From Sediminibacterium sp. (GTDB lineage Bacteria; Bacteroidota; Bacteroidia; Chitinophagales; Chitinophagaceae), in NCBI GenBank assembly GCA_017983845.1, contig JAGOAO010000005.1, positions 64,772-128,771 of the forward strand: 64,000 nucleotides of DNA. The letters run 5' to 3'. Every line of letters starts with the position of its first letter. Positions within the stretch are counted from its first letter, which is position 1. Below are positions 9,709 through 19,490 of this stretch, piece after piece. Both the position numbers and the translations under genes were made by a program. The notes under the pieces are model-generated. The model made no database searches. It saw only the letters and a list, made by a program, of their open reading frames with translations, and had not been told where the DNA came from.

Positions 9709-11859
9709 ATGAAAAAATTCTTTTTTATTCTTTTATTGTCAATTTGTTATTTTGAAACAGATGCGCAAATTGTTGCATCTACTTTTCAAGGCGCGAATTT
9801 TTTAACCAAGAATTTAAACAATGCATTGGACTTCGATGGAGTGAATGATAACGTAATTACAACTTTAGATGTGAATTATTCAGTGATGCCCATTACTACT
9901 TGGGAAGCATGGGTGTATCCTACCGCAACAGATGCAACCTGGAGATCTGTTTTTGGTATTGAGGATGGCGGATGGGATCGCAATATTTATATAAATGGTG
10001 GCCGTTTTTATGCTGCATATGGCTGCGGTGGTTGGGATATTACTAATATAAATTTAAATGAATGGCAGCATATTGCTATTGTGTATAACGAAGCCAATGG
10101 ACGAATGGTTTTTTATAAAAATGGTGTAGCATTCACCAAAACAAGTGGTGTATGTGTGGCTAGTTCTTTAGTAAAATTTGAAATAGGATCTTCGCAGCAA
10201 GCAGGCACTAATTATTTTTTCCAAGGTAAGATATCGGAAGTTAGAGTGTGGAATTATGAAAGAACACAAGCGCAGATCCAGTCAAATATGAATACCGAAT
10301 TAACAGGCGAAGAATCTGGACTGGTTAGTTATTATCCTTTTAAACAAGGCAATCCTAATCAAATAAATACAAATACAGTATTGTATGACGAAGTAGGAAC
10401 TTATAATGGAGCAATCAACAACTTTGCTTTATCGGGTAACACCAGCAATTTTACATTTGGAAAAATTCAATCACGCATTCCTCGAAATAATTTAGTGATG
10501 CATGTGAATCCAGCATGGAGGAGATCTTATCCAGGTTCAGGCACAGCACTTAATGACCTTACCGAAAATGGAAACAACATGATTTTATTGAATAGCCCAT
10601 TGTATACTGGAATAGTTGGTGGGGCTTTTACGGTGAATGGGAATGGATTAAATACGATTCAATCAGTTAATAATGCACCAATAACAGGGACTAATAAACG
10701 AACTGTTGCCATGTGGGTATATCCTTATAGCATTAATGCATACACAGGAAATAGTATTTTTTCAACAGGTACCAATGGGAGCAATACAGGCATGTATGGG
10801 ATGTTTGCTAATGGAGACGGAACCAATAATTTAGCATTTTGGGGACATTATCAGGATTATTATTCTACCACTTTACCCATTACAATGAATGCTTGGAATT
10901 TCATAGCTACAACCTATAACGGTAATGGTTCTATGAAACTTTTTGCTAATGGGAAATCCGAGATCACTAGCCGTACCTTAAATACAAATGCTACAAAGAT
11001 TGATTTAATGTTGAACACAAAAGGTGATTTTGGTGAGCTCATGATTTATAATAGAGACCTTTCTGCAAGTGATTTAGAGTATATCTACAACCGCACAAAA
11101 ATTAAATATGCGGCACCCGATGGCTTAACAGTGGCAACAGCTGCGCCTAGTGCAAAAGCAATTAAAGCTGCCTATCCATCCTCTATCGATGGAGTTTATT
11201 TTATTAATTTACCAACAGTAGGTATCCAACAAGTATATTGTTTAATGGATAGTAAGTATGATGGTGGAGGCTGGATGATGGCTATGAAAGCAACCACTGG
11301 AGGAACGTTCAATTATGCTGCTAATTACTGGTATACTGCCAATACATTAAATCCAAATGAATTAAATAGAAACGATGGGGATGCCAAATACGATGTGATG
11401 AATTATTATCCAGCAAAAGACATGCTTGCTTTATGGCCTGATATTGGCGCTTCAGGCACTGAAAGTGGAAGTATCGATAATTTGACTAATTGGAGCTGGC
11501 TACAAAACAACTTTCATAATTCAGGCGCCACCACCACCTTAATTTCAAAATTTGCAGCAAGTCCCACTCAATCTACTTTTGAAACTAATTTCTCCGGTAG
11601 CATCACATTTTCTGGATTTGGAACGCCCTTTTCAAGTCAACCAGGTTTTGCATTTTACGGATTCAATTATCAAGGTAACGCCAACTCAAGACTAAGATGG
11701 GGGTTTACCTGGAATCAAGAAGCGGATCAAGGCACCAATGATGTGAGTTCGGGTATTGGTTTAAATGCAAGGTCTTATTCTGCAGGTGATATCTATGGTT
11801 GTTGCGGAAATTACACAGGAATCAACCGGGCTGCAAGGGTAGAAATGTATATCAGATAG
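9709..11859 (+). CDS. Secreted protein with two LamG domains and a fibrinogen-like domain
   Basis: Starting at ATG 9709 (a TTG nine bases upstream is in frame but less likely) gives 716 residues with signal peptide KKFFFILLLSICYF to DAQ. The first LamG domain, about residues 40-210, has NALDFDGVND, WEAWVYP and ISEVRVWNYERTQAQI. The second, about 305-455, has RTVAMWVYP and GELMIYNRDLSASDLE. Residues about 480-716 form a fibrinogen-like domain with PSSIDGVYFI, VYCLMDSKYDGGGW and a CCGN segment. It joins the two domain types that the preceding genes carry separately, so it may be a fusion or the parent of the split forms. The gap to the upstream gene is 20 bases. An extracellular adhesive or carbohydrate-binding role is inferred. 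Confidence 0.87.
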   Translation: MKKFFFILLLSICYFETDAQIVASTFQGANFLTKNLNNALDFDGVNDNVITTLDVNYSVMPITTWEAWVYPTATDATWRSVFGIEDGGWDRNIYINGGRFYAAYGCGGWDITNINLNEWQHIAIVYNEANGRMVFYKNGVAFTKTSGVCVASSLVKFEIGSSQQAGTNYFFQGKISEVRVWNYERTQAQIQSNMNTELTGEESGLVSYYPFKQGNPNQINTNTVLYDEVGTYNGAINNFALSGNTSNFTFGKIQSRIPRNNLVMHVNPAWRRSYPGSGTALNDLTENGNNMILLNSPLYTGIVGGAFTVNGNGLNTIQSVNNAPITGTNKRTVAMWVYPYSINAYTGNSIFSTGTNGSNTGMYGMFANGDGTNNLAFWGHYQDYYSTTLPITMNAWNFIATTYNGNGSMKLFANGKSEITSRTLNTNATKIDLMLNTKGDFGELMIYNRDLSASDLEYIYNRTKIKYAAPDGLTVATAAPSAKAIKAAYPSSIDGVYFINLPTVGIQQVYCLMDSKYDGGGWMMAMKATTGGTFNYAANYWYTANTLNPNELNRNDGDAKYDVMNYYPAKDMLALWPDIGASGTESGSIDNLTNWSWLQNNFHNSGATTTLISKFAASPTQSTFETNFSGSITFSGFGTPFSSQPGFAFYGFNYQGNANSRLRWGFTWNQEADQGTNDVSSGIGLNARSYSAGDIYGCCGNYTGINRAARVEMYIR

Positions 11860-12038
11860 GCCTTTTTTAGGTCATTTATTGTTGAATAATTTAGTAAAAG
11901 TATAATATTATATCATTTATAATATATTGATATACAATGTTTCATATTTGATTTCATCAATTTTTCGCTTGTTTCTGTCACAATTTGTTAATCGGTTCAG
12001 TTTGATGAATCTTCAAGTCTATTTTGAAATCGGCAATC
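11860..12038. other. AT-rich intergenic gap dividing the surface cluster
   Basis: This 179-base stretch is the only sizeable gap in the first 29 kb. It begins with a T-run (TTTTTT) just after the upstream stop and contains the palindrome ATAATATTAT within a very AT-rich segment. No exact TAnnTTTG box was found, although several TTTG strings occur, so it may hold a divergent promoter type or a weak terminator. It probably splits the cluster into two transcription units. Confidence 0.4.
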
Positions 12039-12566
12039 ATGCGCGCTTTCACTTATATTATTAAAATTATTAATGTGAAAATTGGCTTAACAATATTTTC
12101 TCTCCTGATTTGTTTCGCCTTGTCGGCTCAAATCAAGATCAGTTATTCCATTGGTGGGATTGGGGGCAATATGAAAACGACCACTTATAGCAATCCAATT
12201 TTAATTTCTGGAGAGAACTGTTTTAATGTTTCAAATTCAATTAATAAATTCTGGGGGAGCAATACGGGTGATTTTTTTACCAATTGTGTCGTGGATGTTG
12301 ATTTTGTCAAATTCAGCATTAAAATCAACCCTAACCCGGTGATCAATTATGCGACCGTCAAATTTATCAATAAAGTTCAAAATGAAAGTAAAATGAGGTT
12401 AACTGTCTTTAACAATGTGGGACAGCCTATGAAAGCCTTTGACGTATCTCAAGACCAATTTTTAGCTGGATATAAACTAGATATGTTGAGCCTTCCAAGT
12501 GGATATTATTTTATTCAAATTTCCTCTTCTAGCATCTTGCAAACATTCAAAATTTTGAAAAACTAG
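12039..12566 (+). CDS. Small secreted protein with T9SS type A sorting domain
   Basis: From ATG 12039 the product is 175 residues (an in-frame TTG lies 15 bases upstream). A hydrophobic signal segment ends near CFALSAQ. The short middle region has two cysteines and no recognised domain. The last 75 residues are a typical type A Por-secretion C-terminal domain: the INPNPV motif, a hydrophobic strand LTVFNNVGQPM, then the LPSGYYFIQI motif and a basic end (FKILKN). Such domains direct substrates through the type IX secretion system and onto or off the cell surface. The remaining passenger is tiny, so the protein may be a remnant or a small accessory. It is the only T9SS-tagged protein in the cluster and directly precedes giant protein 2 by 18 bases. 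Confidence 0.85.
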   Translation: MRAFTYIIKIINVKIGLTIFSLLICFALSAQIKISYSIGGIGGNMKTTTYSNPILISGENCFNVSNSINKFWGSNTGDFFTNCVVDVDFVKFSIKINPNPVINYATVKFINKVQNESKMRLTVFNNVGQPMKAFDVSQDQFLAGYKLDMLSLPSGYYFIQISSSSILQTFKILKN

Positions 12567-12584
12567 CAACTCCGCAAAATCGTT

Positions 12585-15500
12585 ATGTTTAAAAAATATT
12601 TATTTCTAGTCTCAATTATCTTGTGTTGCCTTCATAAAGAAGGATATACTCAGATTACTCCTGATGGAATTTTATTTCAAGCTGTGGCTAGGGATGTCAA
12701 TGGCAATGCCGCTGCTGGAAGAAATGTGTATGCGAAGGTGGCTATCTTAAAAGGATCCGCAACTGGAACAACTACTTATGAGGAATCGTTTAAGGTGGTT
12801 TCTACTGATGATGGAATATTTACATTGATCATTGGGAAGGGTACTAGACTTTCAGGTGTCGCTGGACTTACTTCAATCACTTGGAATGAGGCTTTATATT
12901 TTGTGAATATTAAAATTGCAATTGAGCCTTCATTGCCAACGCCAGGTTGGAATGCAGACAACGAATATGTTGATATGGGTACGTCTCAGCTTTGGTCGGT
13001 TCCTTATGCTTTATTTGCTTCAAAGTCTTCTGTTGCAGACTCTGCCTTGTCTATTAGTACAATCGTGCCAGGATCAAAAGGTGGAACTGGTGTAAATAAT
13101 GACGGAAAAACAATTACACTTGGCCAAAACTTAACTTTCAAAGGGATTGGAGATATTACCATCACTACAACCGGCGCAAGCAATGTGTCGCTTCCATTGA
13201 CAGGTTTATTAGCGAATACACAATATGTTTCAGATAGAATTGGTGCAGATACCATCTCTCTCTCCAATAGAATTAATGCCTTGGGAGTTTCTTCTGGAAA
13301 CACAACAGCGTTGAAATTAAATATTTCAGATACTGCTACTATGTTGAATCCGTATTTAAGAAAATTAGATACAGCAAGTTTGTCTAGACGTATAGATATT
13401 AAATTAGATTCTGCTCAAATCCCTGGGATCATTGCACCCTATTTAGTTTCTGTATCTGGTGTGAAGTATGCAGATACCGCTTCTATGTTGTCTAGCTATT
13501 ATAATAAGACTGGTGCGGATGCGCGATTGAATTTGAAAGTAAATAGTGCTGATACTTCAGCTATGTTATCGCCTTATGCAATTAAATCAAATACTGAAAC
13601 TTCAATTAATACGAAAGTAAATATTGCAGATACAGCTTCTATGTTGTCTAGTTATTATAATAAGACCGCAGCTGATGCGAGATTGAATTTGAAAGTAAAT
13701 AGTGCTGATACTTCAGCTATGTTATCGCCTTATGCAATTAAATCAAATACTGAAACTTCAATTAATACGAAAGTAAATATTGCAGATACCGCTTCTATGT
13801 TGTCTAGTTATTATAATAAGACCGCTGCGGATGCGAGATTGAATTTGAAAGTAAATATTGCAGATACAGCTTTAATGTTGTCAAATAGATTTGCTAGAGA
13901 TACGGTCTCACTTTCTAATAGAATTAATGCTGTTAGTGCAAGTAGTGGTGGCGACTTAGCTGCAGAAATAACAAGAGCAACTGCGGCGGAGAATTTAAAA
14001 GTGAATATAGCTGATACGGCAACTATGTTAAATCCGTATCGATTGTCAATGATTGATAAAGACCTATATAAGATAAGCAATAATCTAGCAGTTGGTAATT
14101 TGTCAAATAAACTGAGTACGGATTCTTTAACATTGACTTCTAAAATAAGAAACGACTCAACTGCATTAAGAGATTTAATCAATACCAATACTACAGATAT
14201 TGTTACTAATTCATCTCAGATATCTAGTAATGCAAATAATATAAGTATCAATGCGACAAGTATTGCCGCAAACACAGCAGCAATCAATCAACGTGTTCAG
14301 TATAGTGATGTCGCATCTATTGTTGCACCTTATCTTAAAATGGTAGATACTGTATTTTTATCAAACAGAATAGATTTAAAAGCGCCAATTGCTTCTCCAG
14401 AGTTTACAGGATTGGTCACTTTTCCTACTCCTTTTAAACTTGGAACAACCAATGTTTCCTCTACGGGCACTCAATTGAATTATTTATCCAATGCGAATGG
14501 TGTGACGGGATCTGGTAATGTGGTTTTAGCAACTGCTCCAGTTTTTATTGCGCCTGATTTGGGTATACCATCGGCTGGTATTGCAACGAATATAACGGGA
14601 TTGCCATTGACATCTGGGGTAGTTGGAATTTTGCCCATTGCGAATGGAGGAACAGGATCTGCAATAAAAAACTTTGTGGAACTTTCTGGTGATCAAACTA
14701 TTGGAGGAATTAAAACTTTTAGTAGTAATCTTTTAGTGGGTGGAACATTCAATGCTTCCGCTGCCGCAACGTTTAGCGATAATGTGACCATTAGTGGAGC
14801 AGCAACGCTTGGAGGAAATGCGACTATTGCTGGAACTTTAGGCGTTACAGGTGTAGCTAGCTTTGACGCACAACCAATCATGTCAACTTTACTTGCATCA
14901 AAACCGGTTTTCACAGACGCAAATAAAGGATTGACATCAGTGGGTGTTTTAGGAATAGACCAGGGTGGAACGGGTGCATCAACGGTTACAAATGCAAAAG
15001 TAAATTTAGCGTTAGACCAAGTTGACAACACATCAGATGCCGCTAAGCCATTAAGTACTGCTGCTCAAACAGCTTTAAATTTGAAAGAAGACTTAAGTAA
15101 TAAAAGTACGAGTATCACAACCGATGCTACATCAAATACAAAATATCCAAGTGTTAAGTCGGTGAAAGATTATGTAGATGGAACAGTTTCTACAGCAACG
15201 CCTGATGCAACTACCTTGGTAAAAGGTAAAGTTCAATTAGCAGGTGATTTGGATGGAACTGCTAGTTCTCCGGTGGTAGCGACTGTTGGTGGATCCACTG
15301 CTGCTGACATCAATACAGCTACAGTTTTAGCCAACGCTGCAACTGAAAATGCAACCAATAGTACCATTGTCAAAAGAGATGCAAATGGGAATTTTAGTGC
15401 GGGTGAAATAACAGCTAATTTAATTGGAACAGCTACGAATGTAACAGGCATTGTCAATGGCATCAATGGTGGAACAGGTGTTGCAAATAATGGTAAGACA

Positions 15501-18500
15501 ATTACCCTAGGAGGTAATATCAATACAGGTGCTGCATTTACAACAACTGGTACAACAGGTTCCAATGCAAGTGCGATTACTTTAAAAACAACTGCTGCTA
15601 CTAATTTAATTTTACCTACAAGTGGTACGATTGCAACATTAGCAGGTACAGAAAATTTGACCAATAAAACAATCAATGGTCTAGTGCCAAACGCATTGGC
15701 TACTGGTTTTAATATTGCTGGAGGAACGATTACAAAAACATTGACTTTAGTGGATGACGCGAGTTTGAGTGGTGCGAATACGGGTGATCAAACAATTAAT
15801 TTAACGGGTGATTTAACTGGTACAGGGACAGGAACATTTGCTACTACTTTAGCAAATTCTGGTGTAACAGCAGGTACTTATGGTACAGCAACACAAGTAC
15901 CTAATTTTATTGTTGATTCAAAAGGTAGAATTACAGGAGTATCCAATGTAACAATTTCAGGTGTATCATCTATTGGTTCTGAATTAGATGCAGGAAAAAT
16001 TATCGTTGGAGATGCTGCAAATTTAGCAGCTAAAGTAACGATGGCCGGAGATGTTACAATTAATAATACAGGTGTAACAACAATAGGTGCAAATAAAATT
16101 ACAACCGCTAAAATTTTAAATTCCAATGTCACTTATGATAAAATTCAAAATGTAAGTGCGACGAATAAAATATTAGGAAGAGTGACTGCTGGTGCAGGCA
16201 TCATAGAAGAAATTTCAACCACTGGATCTGGTGATGTTGTAAGAGCAGTGAGCCCTACTTTCACAGGTGCGCCTCAGGTTCCAACAGCAATTGTTAGTTC
16301 AAATGATGGTACAATTGCCAATACAGAATATGTTACAAGAGCAATCGGCAATATATCCGCCTCATCTGTATCGGGGATCCTGCCTTCTGCAAATGGAGGT
16401 ACTGGAGTTGACAATACTGGTAAGACAATTACATTGGGAGGCAACTTAGTGACTACAGGTGCAAATAATATCACCCTTAATTCAACAGCTGCAACGAATA
16501 TAACATTGCCTACAAGTGGTACTCTAGCTACGGTTGCACAATTAAATGCAATTGCTGGTGGTACATTTTCTGGTGGTCAAATCACAGGTATTATTAATCC
16601 GGAAAATGGTGGAACAGGTATTGACAATACTGGAAAAACAATTGCATTGGGTGGCAATATCTCAACAGGTGCAGCATTGACTACCACTGGAACAACCGGT
16701 TCGAATGCGAGTGCAATCACATTTAAAACTACTGCGGCATCTGAATTGGTTTTACCTACTACAGGCACTTTAGCCACTTTAGCAGGTACAGAATCTTTAA
16801 CAAATAAAACGATATCTGCTGCTAATAATACGATATCAGGATTAACGAATGCGAATTTATCAGGCACCGCGGGTATCACAGATGCAAATTTAGCCACCAT
16901 AGTTACGCCAGGTAAAGTAGACAATGCCGCCACAACTGCAACAGAACAAAATTTACAAAATCAAATTGTAATGCGTGATGCGAATGGTGATTTTGCTGCT
17001 GGAACAATAACTGCAAGTTTAGCAGGCAATGCAAATACAGCGACTAAATTAGCTACTACAAGAGCGATCTACGGAAATAATTTTGATGGGTCTGCTGTTT
17101 TAGATCAAATCATCACGGCTAGATATGGTGGTACAGGTAATGGATTTACGAAATTTACTGGTGCAACATCTGCTGAAAAAGTATATACGCTTCCCGATGC
17201 AAGCGCAACCATTCTTACTACAAATGCATTGGTGTCTGCGGCACAAGGAGGTACTGGTGTAGCTACAGCAAATGCCAATTTGGTTTTTGCTGGTCCTGTT
17301 TCTGGAGCTGCAGCTGCGCCAACATTTAGAGCTTTAACCGCGGCGGATGTGCCTGCGGGAAGTGGATCATATATTGCAAATGGAACGAGTCAACAAGCAA
17401 GTTCAAATTTCAACATCAGTGGAAATGGAACGATTGGGGGTGATCTTATTGCGAATGTAATTAAGACACCAACAGGTTCTAGTTCAGAATTTTTAAAGGC
17501 AGACGGTTCAATAGATGCGTTTGACTATGCAATCGCAGGTGCAAATACAAATATTACATCTTTAACTGGGTTAACTACAGCATTAAGTCCAGCACAAGGT
17601 GGAACTGGTGTAAACAATGCTGCAAAGACCATCACATTGGGTGGAGATTTTGTGACATCGGGAAATAAATTAACACTAACATCCACTTCTGCTTCAACCA
17701 ATGTGACCCTTCCTGTCACAGGAACTTTAGCCACACTGGCGGGTACAGAATCAATGACGAATAAAACAATTAACGGACTTTCACTTGCTGGACAAGCAGT
17801 CGGATTTACGATTGCTGGCGGTACTACTAGTAAAATATTAACAGTTTCAAATACAGCCAATGTGAGTGGGACAAATACGGGTGATGTGTCATTGACTGGT
17901 GAAAATTATATGACTATTTCTGGTCAAACACTTACAACCAATGCAGTGGATCTATCTGGCACCAATGTAACAGGGGTCTTAGCTGCTGCACGTTTTCCAG
18001 CACTTACTGGTGATATCACCAACAGCGCAGGTGCTGTTGCTACTACTATTAGTGCAAACGCAGTAACTACTTCAAAAATAGCGGATGCAAATATTACCCT
18101 TGCTAAAATTCAAAATTTAGGTGCTAAAAAAATTATAGGTAATAAAAATGCTTCTTCAGGTGCTCCTGGAGAAATTGAAATTGGATCTGGATTAAATTTA
18201 GATGCAAGTACAGGCGTTTTAACTGCGGTCAGTTCGGGCCTAAGTAGTTTAAATGGCTTAACAGGATCTACTCAAACATTCTCAACAGGCACTGCTGCTG
18301 GTGCAGGCAATGATTTTAATATTGCAAGCACAGGAGCTGCACACACATTTAACTTGCCTAATGCAAGTGCAACGGTTAGGGGTGTTGTTACAACAGCTGC
18401 TCAGACATTTGCAGGAACAAAAACTTTTGATGCAGTAACTGTGGCAGGTGCTTTATCAGCAAATTCTAGCACGGCAACCATTGCTGGTTTTAACGCGGCA

Positions 18501-18779
18501 ATTACAAATGTATCATCCGCATTAACGATTAATGGCACCAATGCGTTGACCTATAATGGTAAAGTGATTGTATGTACAGGAGGGCCAACCATCACATTTG
18601 ACGGAAGTACTTTGCCGGTTGGATTTTCTTGTATGGTCTTACAATCTGATAATACGAGTGTGAATTTCAGTGGAACTGTTAATAGATTCAATTACACAGC
18701 AACTTCGGGCATCTATTCCATTGCAACTGCGATGTGTTTTGCGGCAGGCTCTGTTTTGTTAACTGGAGATATACAATAA
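12585..18779 (+). CDS. Giant tail-fibre-like repeat protein 2
   Basis: A complete 2,064-residue exported protein. A signal peptide (to about GYTQ, residue 23) is followed by a roughly 130-residue N-terminal domain beginning [14 protein letters not shown] and ending [11 protein letters not shown], a head domain common on Bacteroidota tail-fibre-like surface proteins. Residues about 295-450 are tandem 26-residue repeats ([14 protein letters not shown] / [14 protein letters not shown]). The rest is a chain of NGGTG / TLGGN / [10 protein letters not shown] / LTNKTI modules and tail-fibre-like phrases such as [15 protein letters not shown] and [14 protein letters not shown]. The final 75 residues ([15 protein letters not shown], ending TGDIQ) match the end of giant protein 1, and residues about 1150-1885 are colinear with the start of the visible part of that protein. 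A long extracellular stalk or adhesin is inferred. There is no T9SS tag or catalytic motif. Confidence 0.9.
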   Translation: MFKKYLFLVSIILCCLHKEGYTQITPDGILFQAVARDVNGNAAAGRNVYAKVAILKGSATGTTTYEESFKVVSTDDGIFTLIIGKGTRLSGVAGLTSITWNEALYFVNIKIAIEPSLPTPGWNADNEYVDMGTSQLWSVPYALFASKSSVADSALSISTIVPGSKGGTGVNNDGKTITLGQNLTFKGIGDITITTTGASNVSLPLTGLLANTQYVSDRIGADTISLSNRINALGVSSGNTTALKLNISDTATMLNPYLRKLDTASLSRRIDIKLDSAQIPGIIAPYLVSVSGVKYADTASMLSSYYNKTGADARLNLKVNSADTSAMLSPYAIKSNTETSINTKVNIADTASMLSSYYNKTAADARLNLKVNSADTSAMLSPYAIKSNTETSINTKVNIADTASMLSSYYNKTAADARLNLKVNIADTALMLSNRFARDTVSLSNRINAVSASSGGDLAAEITRATAAENLKVNIADTATMLNPYRLSMIDKDLYKISNNLAVGNLSNKLSTDSLTLTSKIRNDSTALRDLINTNTTDIVTNSSQISSNANNISINATSIAANTAAINQRVQYSDVASIVAPYLKMVDTVFLSNRIDLKAPIASPEFTGLVTFPTPFKLGTTNVSSTGTQLNYLSNANGVTGSGNVVLATAPVFIAPDLGIPSAGIATNITGLPLTSGVVGILPIANGGTGSAIKNFVELSGDQTIGGIKTFSSNLLVGGTFNASAAATFSDNVTISGAATLGGNATIAGTLGVTGVASFDAQPIMSTLLASKPVFTDANKGLTSVGVLGIDQGGTGASTVTNAKVNLALDQVDNTSDAAKPLSTAAQTALNLKEDLSNKSTSITTDATSNTKYPSVKSVKDYVDGTVSTATPDATTLVKGKVQLAGDLDGTASSPVVATVGGSTAADINTATVLANAATENATNSTIVKRDANGNFSAGEITANLIGTATNVTGIVNGINGGTGVANNGKTITLGGNINTGAAFTTTGTTGSNASAITLKTTAATNLILPTSGTIATLAGTENLTNKTINGLVPNALATGFNIAGGTITKTLTLVDDASLSGANTGDQTINLTGDLTGTGTGTFATTLANSGVTAGTYGTATQVPNFIVDSKGRITGVSNVTISGVSSIGSELDAGKIIVGDAANLAAKVTMAGDVTINNTGVTTIGANKITTAKILNSNVTYDKIQNVSATNKILGRVTAGAGIIEEISTTGSGDVVRAVSPTFTGAPQVPTAIVSSNDGTIANTEYVTRAIGNISASSVSGILPSANGGTGVDNTGKTITLGGNLVTTGANNITLNSTAATNITLPTSGTLATVAQLNAIAGGTFSGGQITGIINPENGGTGIDNTGKTIALGGNISTGAALTTTGTTGSNASAITFKTTAASELVLPTTGTLATLAGTESLTNKTISAANNTISGLTNANLSGTAGITDANLATIVTPGKVDNAATTATEQNLQNQIVMRDANGDFAAGTITASLAGNANTATKLATTRAIYGNNFDGSAVLDQIITARYGGTGNGFTKFTGATSAEKVYTLPDASATILTTNALVSAAQGGTGVATANANLVFAGPVSGAAAAPTFRALTAADVPAGSGSYIANGTSQQASSNFNISGNGTIGGDLIANVIKTPTGSSSEFLKADGSIDAFDYAIAGANTNITSLTGLTTALSPAQGGTGVNNAAKTITLGGDFVTSGNKLTLTSTSASTNVTLPVTGTLATLAGTESMTNKTINGLSLAGQAVGFTIAGGTTSKILTVSNTANVSGTNTGDVSLTGENYMTISGQTLTTNAVDLSGTNVTGVLAAARFPALTGDITNSAGAVATTISANAVTTSKIADANITLAKIQNLGAKKIIGNKNASSGAPGEIEIGSGLNLDASTGVLTAVSSGLSSLNGLTGSTQTFSTGTAAGAGNDFNIASTGAAHTFNLPNASATVRGVVTTAAQTFAGTKTFDAVTVAGALSANSSTATIAGFNAAITNVSSALTINGTNALTYNGKVIVCTGGPTITFDGSTLPVGFSCMVLQSDNTSVNFSGTVNRFNYTATSGIYSIATAMCFAAGSVLLTGDIQ
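13470..13937 (+). repeat. 156-bp / 78-bp tandem repeats encoding 26-residue units
   Basis: The unit beginning GCAGATAC recurs at 13470, 13626 and 13782, exactly 156 bases apart, with a half-unit at 13860. Each 156-base unit is two 26-residue halves, one with MLSSYYNKT and one with MLSPYAIKS. The copies are almost identical at the DNA level, which points to recent duplication. The last half-unit degenerates into LSNRF and LSNRI. Confidence 0.9.
16030..18240 (+). repeat. Long region paralogous to bases 1-2085
   Basis: The encoded protein here follows the same order of motifs as the first 690 residues of giant protein 1: [72 protein letters not shown] and GAPGEIEIG. The copy here is longer by roughly 140 bases because of an extra NGGTG module near 17590. 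The DNA has diverged at many third positions, so the duplication is not recent. Confidence 0.85.
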
Positions 18780-18782
18780 TCA

Positions 18783-19484
18783 ATGAAAAAAATACTGATT
18801 ACTATATTATTAGTTAGTGCGACAAGTTTTGCTTGGGCGCAAATTAGTTTGCCTCAATTGCAGTCTTTGCAATATAGTACTACTAGTTTTGGGAATGCAC
18901 TCAATTTTAATGGCACAAACACTTATGGCATAGGACAGGTGTATGTACAAGACTCAATCACTGATTTTACAATCGAATTTTGGTGCAAGAATTCAGGAAC
19001 AGACGGAACAAACGATAGGATTTATAGCTCTTATAACAACAATGGTTTTCATATTGCAAAAAGTGCATCTCAATTAAAATTATTGTTTTCAGATATGGGA
19101 GGAACTGTATCATGGTCAACGCCTTGTACTTTCGAGTCGAACAGTTGGATTCATTTTGCTTTTGTAAAAAATAATAGTGTGTTAACGGTATATAAAAATG
19201 CTACATCAGTAGCTACCTACACAGTTATAGCTGACAGTATTTTGCCAACAATGTTTCGACTTGGATCAAATGTTGACGGCGAAGGAGAGAATGGAAATTT
19301 CACAATAGATGAACTAAGGATTTGGAACAGTGTGAGGACAAGATCCGATATCCAAAAATATATGTACTCTATTGTTAATCCCAACATCAACGCCAGTCTT
19401 AAACTTTATTATCGTTTTGATCAAGGTGATGCAAGTGGCACCAACACCAACGAACGCGGATTATATAATTCTGCAATTAATTAA
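18783..19484 (+). CDS. Secreted single-LamG protein
   Basis: A 233-residue protein with signal peptide MKKILITILLVSATSFAWAQ. Residues about 40-225 form one LamG/concanavalin-like jelly roll: NALNFNGTNTYG, DFTIEFWCKN, WIHFAFVKNN, FTIDELRIWNSVRTRSDIQ and LKLYYRFDQG. It corresponds to only the first half of the two-domain proteins at 9709 and 27869 and stops right after the domain. It could be a short version or a truncated copy, although the reading frame is clean. The start lies 3 bases after the stop of giant protein 2, mirroring the giant-then-LamG order at 6609. Confidence 0.83.
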   Translation: MKKILITILLVSATSFAWAQISLPQLQSLQYSTTSFGNALNFNGTNTYGIGQVYVQDSITDFTIEFWCKNSGTDGTNDRIYSSYNNNGFHIAKSASQLKLLFSDMGGTVSWSTPCTFESNSWIHFAFVKNNSVLTVYKNATSVATYTVIADSILPTMFRLGSNVDGEGENGNFTIDELRIWNSVRTRSDIQKYMYSIVNPNINASLKLYYRFDQGDASGTNTNERGLYNSAIN

Positions 19485-19490
19485 ACAACA

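Noticed and set aside
13470..13937. CRISPR-like repeat array
   Set aside because: Units are contiguous 156-base coding repeats without spacers and stay in frame in giant protein 2.
1..18779. Prophage, because of tail-fibre-like modules
   Set aside because: No terminase, capsid, portal, integrase or lysis genes; the one complete giant and the other cluster proteins have Sec-type signal peptides and Bacteroidota surface domains.
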